Of a DNA stretch of 64,000 nt, positions 25,637 through 33,062 are shown in pieces. Position numbers and translations under genes: made by a program. How positions within the stretch are numbered: the first letter of the stretch is position 1; each line of letters starts with the position of its first letter. This DNA is from SEAL01 sp032153715 (GTDB taxonomy: Bacteria > Patescibacteriota > Saccharimonadia > Saccharimonadales > Saccharimonadaceae): positions 128,316-192,315 of the forward strand of contig JALDYR010000003.1 in assembly GCA_032153715.1 (NCBI GenBank). The letters are read 5' to 3'. The notes under the pieces were generated by a model that was not told the DNA's origin, searched no databases, and worked only from the letters and a program-made list of their open reading frames with translations.

Positions 25637-26599
25637 CTATAGTTTATATGACGACAAAAACTTCCAGATAGTCTGCGTCGCGTCTTTCATCCAAACATGG
25701 CCAGTGTCATGCAGGCGGATATTTTGCACTGACGCGCCGTCGCGACAGAACTGCCAGGTTGTCGTGATGGCGCCAGGATTCGCGAGACTGTATGGTTTGG
25801 TATTGCAGCCGTTCTTTGCTGCTCTGAACGCCACCCAGTCATCAATTCTTGGTAGTTTACGTATAGCTGACCCATCATAGGGCACTACGATATCGCTATC
25901 GCCGTGGATATTGATGATAGGTGTCGGTGATTTTGGTGCGCAGTCGGAAGTCGGATAGTAGAATGCGCCCGCAACGATGCCGAACGCTGCAATACGATCT
26001 GGCATACGACACGACAGGACTGCTGCCATGCCTCCGCCGTTTGACATACCAACGGCGTAGATGCGAGTTCGGTCAATACAGAGCTGTCCACTAACCTTGT
26101 CGATGATGTCGCTGACAAATTGGACGTCATCAGCACCTGACGAGTACGGCGCACCCTGCCAAGAATAAAAATTATCTTTTCCGAGTGTCGGCTGCGGATA
26201 GATGACGATTGCAGGTAGTCCGTTCATGCCAAAGCCGCGCTCGGCATCAATGGCAGAACCACCCTTGCCTGGGAAGAATAGTACCATTGGATAGTATGCT
26301 TTTGGATTGAAATCTTTTGGCAAGTGGACCATGTATGATCTTGCTATCTCGTTTGATTCGATCTGGAAGGTCTTGGTCGTATTCGCCTGCCAGGTACTAC
26401 GAGCTTCACATAGTGGACGTGCTTGTTGTTGGATGCGTTGTTCTAGTAAGGCTGTTTGACGGTCGAGCGATTGATTGTAAAACCACATAGCTAGCAAGAG
26501 GCCAAATAAAATCAAGCAAACAAGTCCCCACAAGATATGATGAATATACGTACCGCGGAGTTTCGAGGCGGCTGTTCGCTGCTTAATTTTATGTAACAT
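25637..26599 (-). CDS. Membrane-anchored CE1-type esterase (PHB depolymerase / LpqC-like)
   Basis: Alpha/beta hydrolase displayed outside the cell by an N-terminal membrane anchor (residues about 20-41). Catalytic triad candidates: nucleophile S186 in GMSNG, Asp in IHGDSD (234 or 236) and H301 in HDTGH. FFPGKGGSAIDAERGFG and QGAPYSSGADDVQFV are typical of the LpqC/feruloyl-esterase branch. Paired cysteines suggest disulfides. Natural substrate unknown; ester groups on polysaccharides are a common target. A TATGAT box ends 8 nt before ATG 26599. Confidence 0.88.
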   Translation of the reverse strand: MLHKIKQRTAASKLRGTYIHHILWGLVCLILFGLLLAMWFYNQSLDRQTALLEQRIQQQARPLCEARSTWQANTTKTFQIESNEIARSYMVHLPKDFNPKAYYPMVLFFPGKGGSAIDAERGFGMNGLPAIVIYPQPTLGKDNFYSWQGAPYSSGADDVQFVSDIIDKVSGQLCIDRTRIYAVGMSNGGGMAAVLSCRMPDRIAAFGIVAGAFYYPTSDCAPKSPTPIINIHGDSDIVVPYDGSAIRKLPRIDDWVAFRAAKNGCNTKPYSLANPGAITTTWQFCRDGASVQNIRLHDTGHVWMKDATQTIWKFLSSYKL

Positions 26600-26618
26600 T
26601 ATATTTAATCATACCAAA

Positions 26619-26645
26619 AACTCCCCATCATTTGGATGGGGAGTT
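26619..26645 (-). terminator. Terminator of rplA
   Basis: AACTCCCCATC (26619-26629) / GATGGGGAGTT (26635-26645), an 11-bp perfect stem; minus-strand tail TTTTTGG. Confidence 0.85.
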
Positions 26646-26668
26646 CTGTAAAAGTCGTTCGAAATGTA

Positions 26669-27649
26669 TTAGGCTACGACGTTTTCAACTTTGATGCCAG
26701 GACCCTGAGTGGTGCTGATAGACGTAGTTTTTACGTATCCGCCCTTTAGGCTGCCTGGTTTTTGTGACTGTAGGCTGTCAAAGAATGCTTTTGCGTTCTC
26801 TGCAAGCTTGTCAGCGCCGAAAGATACCTTACCAATTGCAAGGTGAACAATCGCTTGCTTGTCGACGCGGTATTCAACCTTACCAGCCTTCGCTTCGGTA
26901 ACGGCCTTTGCAACATCAGTTGCTACTGTACCGCTCTTAGGGTTTGGCATAAGGCCGCGTGGACCAAGCAGACGTGCGTACTTACCAAGTTTTGGCATGT
27001 ACTGTGGTGTTGCAACGAGGATGTCGAAGTTTAACTCTTCTTTTTCAAGCTGCTTTAGGAATGCTTCATCGCCAACAACATCGGCACCAGCCTTCGTTGC
27101 TGCAGCGTGTTCTGCGTCTGGGGCAAATACAGCAACACGAACAGTCTTACCTGTGCCGTTTGGTAGAGATACAGTCGCACGAATGTTTTGGTCAGCCTGG
27201 CGTGGATCAACACCTAGGCGAACATGAACTTCAACGCTAGCGTCAAACTTCGCTGGATTGGTCTTTGTCGCAAGCTCGAGGGCTTCAGCGAGCGTGTAAG
27301 CCTTGCTTGTTTCAAGCTGTTCAGCTACTTTGCGGTAGCTCTTGCCGCGGCGTTCGCTGCGTGGGCGTACAGTTGGCTTTGGACCCTTTGTTGTACGAGC
27401 TTCAGCTTCCTCTGACTGAGGAGTGGTGTCGCCGGCTTCTTTGCGTGCTTCTTTTTCAGCTTTTTCTTCAGCTTCTGCAAGTGATTTCTCGCTTCGCTTA
27501 CCTGCTTTTGCAGTGTGGACTTCTTCGGCTACTGGAGCTTTTTCTCCGGCAGTTTCAATTGCTGCTTCGATTTCAGCGATCGTGTTCTTTTCAGACACTT
27601 CTAGCTTCAATTCAGCGGCTTTTTCTAGTAATTCGGCTTTTTTAGCCAT
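26669..27649 (-). CDS. rplA: 50S ribosomal protein L1 with a long N-terminal extension
   Basis: 326 residues from ATG 27649. The L1 core starts near residue 101 (RGKSYRKVAEQLETSKAYTLAEALELA) and contains VRLGVDPRQADQNIRATVSLPNGTGK, the RLLGPRGLMPNPKSGTV signature and the conserved C-terminus (KPGSLKGGYVKTTSISTTQGPGIKV). The first 100 residues are additional: a SAP/HeH-like helical start (AELLEKAAELKLEVSEKNTI AEIEAAIE) followed by a very charged Lys/Glu linker. Typical L1 is about 230 residues. AAAGGG lies about 12 nt before the start. It is separated from rplK by two unrelated genes. Confidence 0.95.
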   Translation of the reverse strand: MAKKAELLEKAAELKLEVSEKNTIAEIEAAIETAGEKAPVAEEVHTAKAGKRSEKSLAEAEEKAEKEARKEAGDTTPQSEEAEARTTKGPKPTVRPRSERRGKSYRKVAEQLETSKAYTLAEALELATKTNPAKFDASVEVHVRLGVDPRQADQNIRATVSLPNGTGKTVRVAVFAPDAEHAAATKAGADVVGDEAFLKQLEKEELNFDILVATPQYMPKLGKYARLLGPRGLMPNPKSGTVATDVAKAVTEAKAGKVEYRVDKQAIVHLAIGKVSFGADKLAENAKAFFDSLQSQKPGSLKGGYVKTTSISTTQGPGIKVENVVA

Positions 27650-27825
27650 AACTGGGTAAACCCTTTCTGTGGTAGTAGCGGCTTGTTCAGCCTCCCAACA
27701 TTGATTGATATAAGAATATTCTATCATATCAGTGGTGAAAAAGATAGTGTCAATTGCTATTATATATTATTTATGCTATAATAATATATAGTTTCATTCG
27801 AAGCGTATCGACGAAAGGTTTTATC

Positions 27826-27996
27826 ATGAGTCAGGCCGACCCGCAGCCTTCCGCGGAGCTGATTGAAAAGCGCAAGAAGAATCGTGATTTCAAGGTCGCG
27901 CCGTTCATGTCGCGTCTTGAGCAGGATCGAGTCGGTACTAAGGATGCCACTGAGGTTAATGAGGGGGCGTCCACTGACTCCGATGTTGAAACGTAA
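27826..27996 (+). CDS. Small hypothetical protein, 56 aa
   Basis: MSQADPQPSAELIEKRKKNR to STDSDVET: charged, probably disordered, with a basic centre and acidic tail. GAAAGG 8 nt before ATG 27826, TATAAT-like sequence about 45 nt upstream and a strong terminator after the stop support a real gene. Function unknown. Confidence 0.5.
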   Translation: MSQADPQPSAELIEKRKKNRDFKVAPFMSRLEQDRVGTKDATEVNEGASTDSDVET

Positions 27997-28011
27997 CCCT
28001 TTGGGGTAAAT

Positions 28012-28045
28012 GTAATCGGAGCGGTGTATGTGCCGCTCCGATTAC
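28012..28045 (+). terminator. Terminator of the 56-aa gene
   Basis: GTAATCGGAGCGG (28012-28024) / CCGCTCCGATTAC (28033-28045), 13-bp perfect stem, tail AGAAATTTTTAG. Confidence 0.8.
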
Positions 28046-28083
28046 AGAAATTTTTAGTAATTTCCGCACTCACTAGCTGAGTG

Positions 28084-28452
28084 CTATTTTCTTCCCAGAG
28101 CAACGGCTTTCGCGAGCCCCCAGCCAATCAGTAGATAAATAAGGCTCGCTAGGAGTGTTTCGATTTCGAACCGTGACACACCTGCTTGGAATGCTCCGAC
28201 TTGCAATAATCCTCGGAATGGCGCGACGAGTGGCTCGGTCAGCATGTAGATTAGTTCCGCAAAATCATTCTCTAAATTTGCGCCTAGAAGCGCCAGAATA
28301 AAGCGTACAAGTAATAATATGACGATAAAACCTGTAACAAACCAAATTACCTGGATTGCCTTGTTAACTCCATAGTTTCGCTGGACGGGTCGGTCATCGA
28401 CAGGTTCAGTAGTCTCAACAGTTTGACGGGTAGTTTGCGGATTGTTTTCCAT
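28084..28452 (-). CDS. YggT family membrane protein
   Basis: A 122-residue protein with an N-terminal soluble segment and two membrane regions. The family signature is present as LTEPLVAPFRGLLQVG between helices at about 35-58 and 95-118. YggT-family proteins are linked to osmotic tolerance or cell-division-associated membrane organisation, but the mechanism is not established. AGGAG lies 7 nt before ATG 28452. It sits inside the split rplK/rplA cluster. Confidence 0.85.
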   Translation of the reverse strand: MENNPQTTRQTVETTEPVDDRPVQRNYGVNKAIQVIWFVTGFIVILLLVRFILALLGANLENDFAELIYMLTEPLVAPFRGLLQVGAFQAGVSRFEIETLLASLIYLLIGWGLAKAVALGRK

Positions 28453-28496
28453 TGCATTCTCCTGATTAAATGTGAGTCTAGATTAGCATATAAAAA

Positions 28497-28532
28497 ATAC
28501 CGTCTTTGTAAGAATAATTACAAAGACGGTAT
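28497..28532 (-). terminator. Terminator of rplK
   Basis: ATACCGTCTTTGTAA (28497-28511) / TTACAAAGACGGTAT (28518-28532), 15-bp perfect stem with a minus-strand TTTTT tail. It uncouples rplK from rplA. Confidence 0.88.
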
Positions 28533-28555
28533 TCAGTTTGGTTGAAGCTTTAGGC

Positions 28556-28981
28556 TTATTCTACGACTTCGACGCCCATTGAGCGTGCAGTACCAGCGAT
28601 AACCTTGATACGAGCTTCTTCGTCATTCGCGTTCAAGAAATCTTTCTTTGACTCTGCGATAACTGCGAGCTGCGCACGAGTGATCTTGCCGACCTTTTCG
28701 CTGTGCGGCTTGCCACTACCCTTTTTGATGCCAATAGCTTCACGGATAGCGTCGTCAACTGGCTGGCCAAGTGACTTCCATGTGAATGTTCGGTCTTCGA
28801 ACACCTGGATGTGAACGATAACGTCCTTACCCATGTCAGCTTTGGTAGCGTCGTTAAATGGATTGATGAAATCCATCATGTTTAGACCCCATTGACCTAG
28901 GGTTGAACCAACTGGAGGACCTGCGGTCGCACGGCCAGCTGGAATTCGGAGTTTGAGGTTACCGATAACTTTTTTTGCCAT
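28556..28981 (-). CDS. rplK: 50S ribosomal protein L11
   Basis: Binds the GTPase-associated centre of 23S rRNA. 141 residues: NLKLRIPAGRATAGPPVGSTLGQWGLNMMDFINPFNDAT, the TFTWKSLGQP loop, KGSGKPHSEKVGKITRAQL and the C-terminal GTARSMGVEVVE are all conserved. In many bacteria it is directly followed by rplA; here a terminator, yggT and a small opposite-strand gene intervene. Confidence 0.98.
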   Translation of the reverse strand: MAKKVIGNLKLRIPAGRATAGPPVGSTLGQWGLNMMDFINPFNDATKADMGKDVIVHIQVFEDRTFTWKSLGQPVDDAIREAIGIKKGSGKPHSEKVGKITRAQLAVIAESKKDFLNANDEEARIKVIAGTARSMGVEVVE

Positions 28982-29069
28982 AATAATTTATTCCTTCTTT
29001 TGTACTCGTATTACCGAGTGCGTAACTAAAATATTGTAGCATATTTATGTCGTGGTTACAATCCCGACA

Positions 29070-29489
29070 CTAGCGTAAAATCAGTTGATCTCCGTAGCCT
29101 GTATCGCGCATAGCTAAGTGGACGAAGCGGTCGAGAATTTCCATGTCATCAGGGTTATAATGTGACGGATTGACTACGACTTCCGCTACTGAGTGATGAA
29201 CTGAAATTAAATCTCGCTCGTACGGCTCCTGCTCTTTATATAGCTGCATGAGATAGGCTTCTGAAGTGCCGATGCGTCCAAGGTGTCGGCGGAACGCAGC
29301 AGGCGGTATGTTCTTTATCTGCTCTAGCTCTGTATGCATACGCTGAAATCGCTGATTGTTATCGTCGAATATTTCCTGCTCTATGTGTGTCGAAAACGTC
29401 AAGCGACTTGCATTAGGTGAGCATGGTGCAATGATGGTTGATTGGTCTGGACTGACGATTAACGATCGAATTTCTTGGCGGTTTTTCAT
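29070..29489 (-). CDS. Hypothetical protein, 139 aa
   Basis: Soluble protein (MKNRQEIRSLIVSPDQSTI to GYGDQLILR), mostly helical in the middle (QRMHTELEQIKNIPPAAFRR). No known domain. GAGGAT precedes ATG 29489. It is inserted between nusG and rplK and separated from nusG by a terminator. Confidence 0.6.
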   Translation of the reverse strand: MKNRQEIRSLIVSPDQSTIIAPCSPNASRLTFSTHIEQEIFDDNNQRFQRMHTELEQIKNIPPAAFRRHLGRIGTSEAYLMQLYKEQEPYERDLISVHHSVAEVVVNPSHYNPDDMEILDRFVHLAMRDTGYGDQLILR

Positions 29490-29509
29490 TTTAAATATCC
29501 TCGTTAAAA

Positions 29510-29534
29510 AAATAACCCGGAAACCGGGTTATTT
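29510..29534 (-). terminator. Terminator of secE-nusG
   Basis: AAATAACCCGG (29510-29520) / CCGGGTTATTT (29524-29534) with a TTTTTTT tail on the minus strand. Confidence 0.88.
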
Positions 29535-29539
29535 GATTG

Positions 29540-30085
29540 CTAAACTTTTTTGACCTGTAATGCGTCGAGTTCGACTGGAGTGTCGCGGCCAAACATACTG
29601 ACCATGACTTTGATCTTGCCTTTTTGGGTGTCGATTTCGCTGATCGCACCATCAAAGCCTTTGAATGGACCGTCAGTGATTGAAACAACTTCACCTTCGG
29701 TGTAGTCGATGTGGTGCTTTGGATCTTCCACGCCCATGCGCTTCTTGATCTTGCTGATTTCGCTGTCAGAAACAGGAGTAGGTTCGGTACCGCTACCAAC
29801 GAATCCAGTGACACCAGGGGTGTTACGGACAATGTACCATGTTTCGTCTGTTAGCTTCATTTCAACGAGAGCGTAACCCTGGAAGATCTTTGCTTCGATA
29901 ACCTTGCGCTTACCGTTCTTGATCTGAATTTGCTTTTCTTTTGGCACCATGACGTCAAAGATCTTGTCCGCCATGTCGACGGCGTTGATACGCTGACGAA
30001 TGCTATCTGCTACTTTTTCTTCGTAACCGCTGTAGGTATGGATGGCATACCATTGGCGAGTACTGTCATATCGGTTCTTAGACAT
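29540..30085 (-). CDS. nusG: Transcription termination/antitermination factor NusG
   Basis: 181 residues: NGN domain (QWYAIHTYSGYEEKVADSI, PGYxLVEM equivalent FQGYALVEM, YIVRNTPGVTGFVG) and KOW domain (TEGEVVSITDGPFKGFDGAISEI). Couples RNA polymerase to Rho or ribosomes. Thirteen nt after secE in the same operon. Confidence 0.98.
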   Translation of the reverse strand: MSKNRYDSTRQWYAIHTYSGYEEKVADSIRQRINAVDMADKIFDVMVPKEKQIQIKNGKRKVIEAKIFQGYALVEMKLTDETWYIVRNTPGVTGFVGSGTEPTPVSDSEISKIKKRMGVEDPKHHIDYTEGEVVSITDGPFKGFDGAISEIDTQKGKIKVMVSMFGRDTPVELDALQVKKV

Positions 30086-30098
30086 AATTATTTCTCTC

Positions 30099-30476
30099 CT
30101 ATTTTCCTAATATCACGTCAAACAATAACTTAAATCCACCATCGAGTAGCAGAACAAGAACAACAAAGAATGCGCTGTAGAGCAATACTGCAGCAGTCAG
30201 ACTCCATGTTGCGCGGCGGTTTGGCCAACGAACTTGCTTTAACTCGACCCATGCGCCCTTGAAGTAGCCTCCAATTGCAACAAACGGTCGCGCAATACCT
30301 TTTGCAGATGGTTTTTTAACCTTCGCCTTTTTTTCGGCTTTTGTTTCTGGTTTTGTGGCAATTTTTTCTTTTGGTGTTTTGTTGATAGCAGCAGGCTTCG
30401 CGTCCGCAGCTTTGATGCGCGTCACGGTCGTCTGGCTGCTTGAGGCTGGTGCTTTGGCTTTCTTTTTCTCTGCCAC
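30099..30476 (-). CDS. secE: Protein translocase subunit SecE with basic N-terminal extension
   Basis: 125 residues starting at GTG 30476 (GGGAG 8 nt upstream). The SecE core is at the C-terminus: YFKGAWVELKQVRWPNRRAT followed by one membrane helix (about 93-115). The first 60 residues are Lys/Ala/Pro-rich and probably disordered. SecE clamps SecY in the membrane. First gene of the secE-nusG operon. Confidence 0.95.
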   Translation of the reverse strand: MAEKKKAKAPASSSQTTVTRIKAADAKPAAINKTPKEKIATKPETKAEKKAKVKKPSAKGIARPFVAIGGYFKGAWVELKQVRWPNRRATWSLTAAVLLYSAFFVVLVLLLDGGFKLLFDVILGK

Positions 30477-30495
30477 TATTTTTCTCCCAAATTAA

Positions 30496-30517
30496 AAAGT
30501 CTGCTTTCACAGACTGT
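30496..30517 (-). other. 5'-end hairpin in the secE leader
   Basis: On the minus strand AGTCTG-TGAAAG-CAGACT is followed by TTTTTAAT, at the predicted 5' end of the secE-nusG transcript. It resembles an attenuator or a 5' stabilising stem. Confidence 0.35.
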
Positions 30518-30524
30518 CAAGGCA

Positions 30525-30553
30525 AGTATACCTAATAGCGAGAGGGTCGTCAA
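30525..30553 (-). promoter_or_regulatory. Promoter of secE-nusG
   Basis: On the minus strand TTGACG (30548-30553), a 17-nt spacer and TATACT (30525-30530). It lies back to back with the start of the GT2 gene at 30574. Confidence 0.8.
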
Positions 30554-30573
30554 GCCGTGCTACTATTATACTA

Positions 30574-31698
30574 ATGACTAACTTTGTTTTGATTCTACTG
30601 ATTGCCATCGGTCTTTCCATGGTGGGTATTGGCCTAAAGTTAACACGAATGTTTACCTTGTTTCGGCCTCATATTGACGCGGTTAAAGGTTTGTCTATCG
30701 ATCAGCTGCCGAGCGTGACACTCTGTATTCCTGCGCGCAACGAAACGCATGCTATGACTGAATGCTTGGAGCGCGCCCTGGCAAGCAATTATCCAAAACT
30801 AGAAATCATTGTCCTTGATGATGGTTCGCGCGACGATACATCAATTCTCATCAAGTCGTTTGCGCACGCCGGTATTCGTTTCGTCGAAGGAAATAAATTG
30901 CCCGAAGGTTGGCTTGGTAAAAACCATGCACTCTATGGCCTTGTGCAACAAGCGAGCGGCAGCTATGTGTTGTTTGCGGATGTTGATACGAGGTTCAGCC
31001 CGGATACGATCAATCAATTTGTCGAATATGCCATTCACGAACAGGCTGATATGATATCTGTCCTGCCGATGCGCGCTGATAGCTATCGAACGAGTGTCTT
31101 GTTTACGACATTACGCCAGTTTTGGAGTGTCTTGTTTCACAAGCCCCATCAGCCGGCAGTAGCAAGCAATGCATGGATGGTCAAACGCTCAATGATCGTT
31201 GATATGTTTACTAATGTAGAAGAAATAAAAACGGCGATTCGACCAGAAGTAGTTGTGGCGCGACAAATCGTGCGACAGGGGCGATACCGATTTTTGATTA
31301 GTTCGGCGGCGCTTGGTTTGACCTATGAAAAGAAATGGACATCCCAGGTCGAAACAAGCGTTCGACTCGCTTATCCACTTCTTGGACAAAGTTGGATTAA
31401 GTCGATTGCGACATGCCTCCTGCTTCTGCTATTTTTGCTACCGTACGTTAGCCTACTTGTTGGAATAATTATCGTAAATACGACGTTTGTCCTGGTGTCT
31501 TTTGCGACGGTGGGTATGGAGATGATTATTTACTCTTACTATCTGACCCAAATTCATCAGCGAGCAAAGTTTGTCAGCTCGTTTTTGCTACCCGCAATTC
31601 TTGTGCAGGAGATTACACTGATCGTGGTGAGCGCGGTAAAGTATAGCCGCGGCACCGTGACTTGGAAAGGTCGTCCGGTTTTTATTACGTCTAAATAG
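30574..31698 (+). CDS. Membrane glycosyltransferase family 2
   Basis: 374 residues: an N-terminal membrane helix, a GT-A domain (VTLCIPARNETHAMTECLE, LDDGSRDDT, LPEGWLGKNHAL, ADVDTRF), and about three C-terminal membrane helices. The LPEGWLGKNHA element is typical of the HpnB/CrtQ-like branch that modifies lipids or carotenoids; the acceptor here is unknown. Extended -10 TGC-TACTAT (30561-30566) ends 7 nt before the ATG, predicting a leaderless mRNA. Converges with the YgjP-like gene (8-nt overlap). Confidence 0.88.
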   Translation: MTNFVLILLIAIGLSMVGIGLKLTRMFTLFRPHIDAVKGLSIDQLPSVTLCIPARNETHAMTECLERALASNYPKLEIIVLDDGSRDDTSILIKSFAHAGIRFVEGNKLPEGWLGKNHALYGLVQQASGSYVLFADVDTRFSPDTINQFVEYAIHEQADMISVLPMRADSYRTSVLFTTLRQFWSVLFHKPHQPAVASNAWMVKRSMIVDMFTNVEEIKTAIRPEVVVARQIVRQGRYRFLISSAALGLTYEKKWTSQVETSVRLAYPLLGQSWIKSIATCLLLLLFLLPYVSLLVGIIIVNTTFVLVSFATVGMEMIIYSYYLTQIHQRAKFVSSFLLPAILVQEITLIVVSAVKYSRGTVTWKGRPVFITSK

Positions 31699-32383
31699 AC
31701 GGCGTATGAAGTTTGAGCGCTTTGCGGTGTAGCTTGTACTGCGCGTCACCCTCTTCTACCAGTTTCCAGAATTCCTGCGAATGGTTCATCTGTGCTGTAT
31801 GGCACAGTTCGTGAACGAGAACGTAATCAATTAGTTCGTGCGGAAGCTTCATGAGGGCAATATTGAGGCTGATCGTGCCACTGCTGCTGCAGCTGCCCCA
31901 GCGACCACTAGCGTGTGAAAATCGAACGCGTTCGTAGGAATAGCCAAGTTGTTTAGCTATGTATGCTAAACGTTTTGGTAGATAGCTTTTTGCCTCAATG
32001 CGCAGCGCAGCAATGACGACTTCACGAATCGCCTGATTAACGTGCGAACTGCCAAGCGTATCGTCGACTGGGAGGCTGACTATAATTTGTTGACCATGTC
32101 GTGCAACCTGCAGGCCGCTGACGGTCGTTCGGACAACGAGCGTGTGGCTTTTGCCAATCTGCATGCCGTCCTTGAATTCATATGTCGGCATTTGCGTTGC
32201 TAACATAGTTCGCAGTTCGCCTCGTGAGTTTTTGATGAGACGCTTCAATATAAATACCGGCGCATAAAGCGGCATAGAGGCGCGCAAAGTGCCGTTTGGG
32301 GCTACGCGAATACGAACATGCGATGCGCGAGCACTGCGTCGGATTGCGATCGCTCCGAATTCTTCATCATTAATCGTTGGCAT
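31691..32383 (-). CDS. YgjP/SprT-like zinc metallopeptidase (DUF45)
   Basis: 230 residues. The zinc motif is HELCH in YVLVHELCHTAQMNHSQEFW, which fits the YgjP family (M48-like). Upstream FSHASGRWGSCSSSGTISLN is the second family signature. The N-terminal half is a beta-rich region typical of DUF45. Cytoplasmic; in vivo substrate unknown. Directly downstream of the P-loop kinase gene (12-nt gap), so probably cotranscribed. Confidence 0.92.
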   Translation of the reverse strand: MPTINDEEFGAIAIRRSARASHVRIRVAPNGTLRASMPLYAPVFILKRLIKNSRGELRTMLATQMPTYEFKDGMQIGKSHTLVVRTTVSGLQVARHGQQIIVSLPVDDTLGSSHVNQAIREVVIAALRIEAKSYLPKRLAYIAKQLGYSYERVRFSHASGRWGSCSSSGTISLNIALMKLPHELIDYVLVHELCHTAQMNHSQEFWKLVEEGDAQYKLHRKALKLHTPSI

Positions 32384-32395
32384 AAGAATGAGTTC

Positions 32396-32980
32396 CTAGT
32401 TGATCGTAATGCGACCATTTGTTGACCGTTTGACGGGACGTTCAGGCGCTCTCGGGCTTGTTGCAGCCCGTGGTTCGACCAGCTTTTTTAGGACGATTTT
32501 AGCTTGCGACGCGTAAGTATGCTTGCCGCTAATAACCATGTACTTTTCAGTCGTATGTAGTGGTGTAAAGTGTTTCACGCCGGTTTCAAATTGTTCGCGG
32601 CTAATCAAATTATCGTTCTTTTGGCCACGAACGCCTTTTGTTGCGCGGATTTCTGCGGTGACTGGTTCGGTCTGTACCCAGATAAATAGTGGCTCATAGC
32701 CATTTGCGCGAGCGCGTGCTGCAATATGCTGACGCTCCACTCGAGCGCCGCCAACACCTTCGACAAGTACTGTTTGCTTTGTGCGCAGTAACTGATCTAG
32801 CATATGGTCGAATAGCGTTTCTGCAGCATCGTCGTCTTCGATGCAGTGGCGAATCACGGCGTGATTCAAGAATGGTGCGCTGAACGTCTCGGCAAATTTC
32901 TCGGCAAAGAAAGTCTTCCCCGAGCCTGGAATTCCAACCACAGTGATCAAGTGTGGTTTTGTCAGCTGTAGATTTTTCAT
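32396..32980 (-). CDS. P-loop kinase/ATPase (AAA_33 type)
   Basis: 194 residues. Walker A GIPGSGKTFFAEKF at the N-terminus, then VLVEGVGGARVERQ and the RATKGVRGQKNDN region, which together look like the zeta-toxin/AAA_33 group of small-molecule or polynucleotide kinases. The C-terminal 30 residues are basic and proline-rich. ATG 32980 is preferred because CTATACT ends 8 nt upstream, a leaderless arrangement; an upstream TTG is in frame but less likely. Divergent from histidine kinase 2. Confidence 0.78.
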   Translation of the reverse strand: MKNLQLTKPHLITVVGIPGSGKTFFAEKFAETFSAPFLNHAVIRHCIEDDDAAETLFDHMLDQLLRTKQTVLVEGVGGARVERQHIAARARANGYEPLFIWVQTEPVTAEIRATKGVRGQKNDNLISREQFETGVKHFTPLHTTEKYMVISGKHTYASQAKIVLKKLVEPRAATSPRAPERPVKRSTNGRITIN

Positions 32981-32988
32981 ATACGCCC

Positions 32989-32994
32989 AGTATA
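32989..32994 (-). promoter_or_regulatory. -10 box of the P-loop kinase gene (leaderless)
   Basis: TATACT on the minus strand within TTTGCTATACT, an extended -10 (TG-C), ending 8 nt before ATG 32980. Confidence 0.55.
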
Positions 32995-33030
32995 GCAAAG
33001 TATGCTAAAAACGTCAGGTTACTCTCGCTT

Positions 33031-33053
33031 TAAGCACAAACAATTTGTATACT
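33031..33053 (+). promoter_or_regulatory. Promoter/upstream box of histidine kinase 2, shared with kinase 1
   Basis: TAAGCAC... to TTTGTATACT matches the box at 10190-10212. TATACT at 33048-33053 ends 9 nt before ATG 33063. Confidence 0.6.
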
Positions 33054-33062
33054 CATATGTAT

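Noticed and set aside
27224..27659. Several plus-strand frames opposite rplA
   Set aside because: They arise from the low-complexity Lys/Glu/Ala extension of L1 read in antisense.
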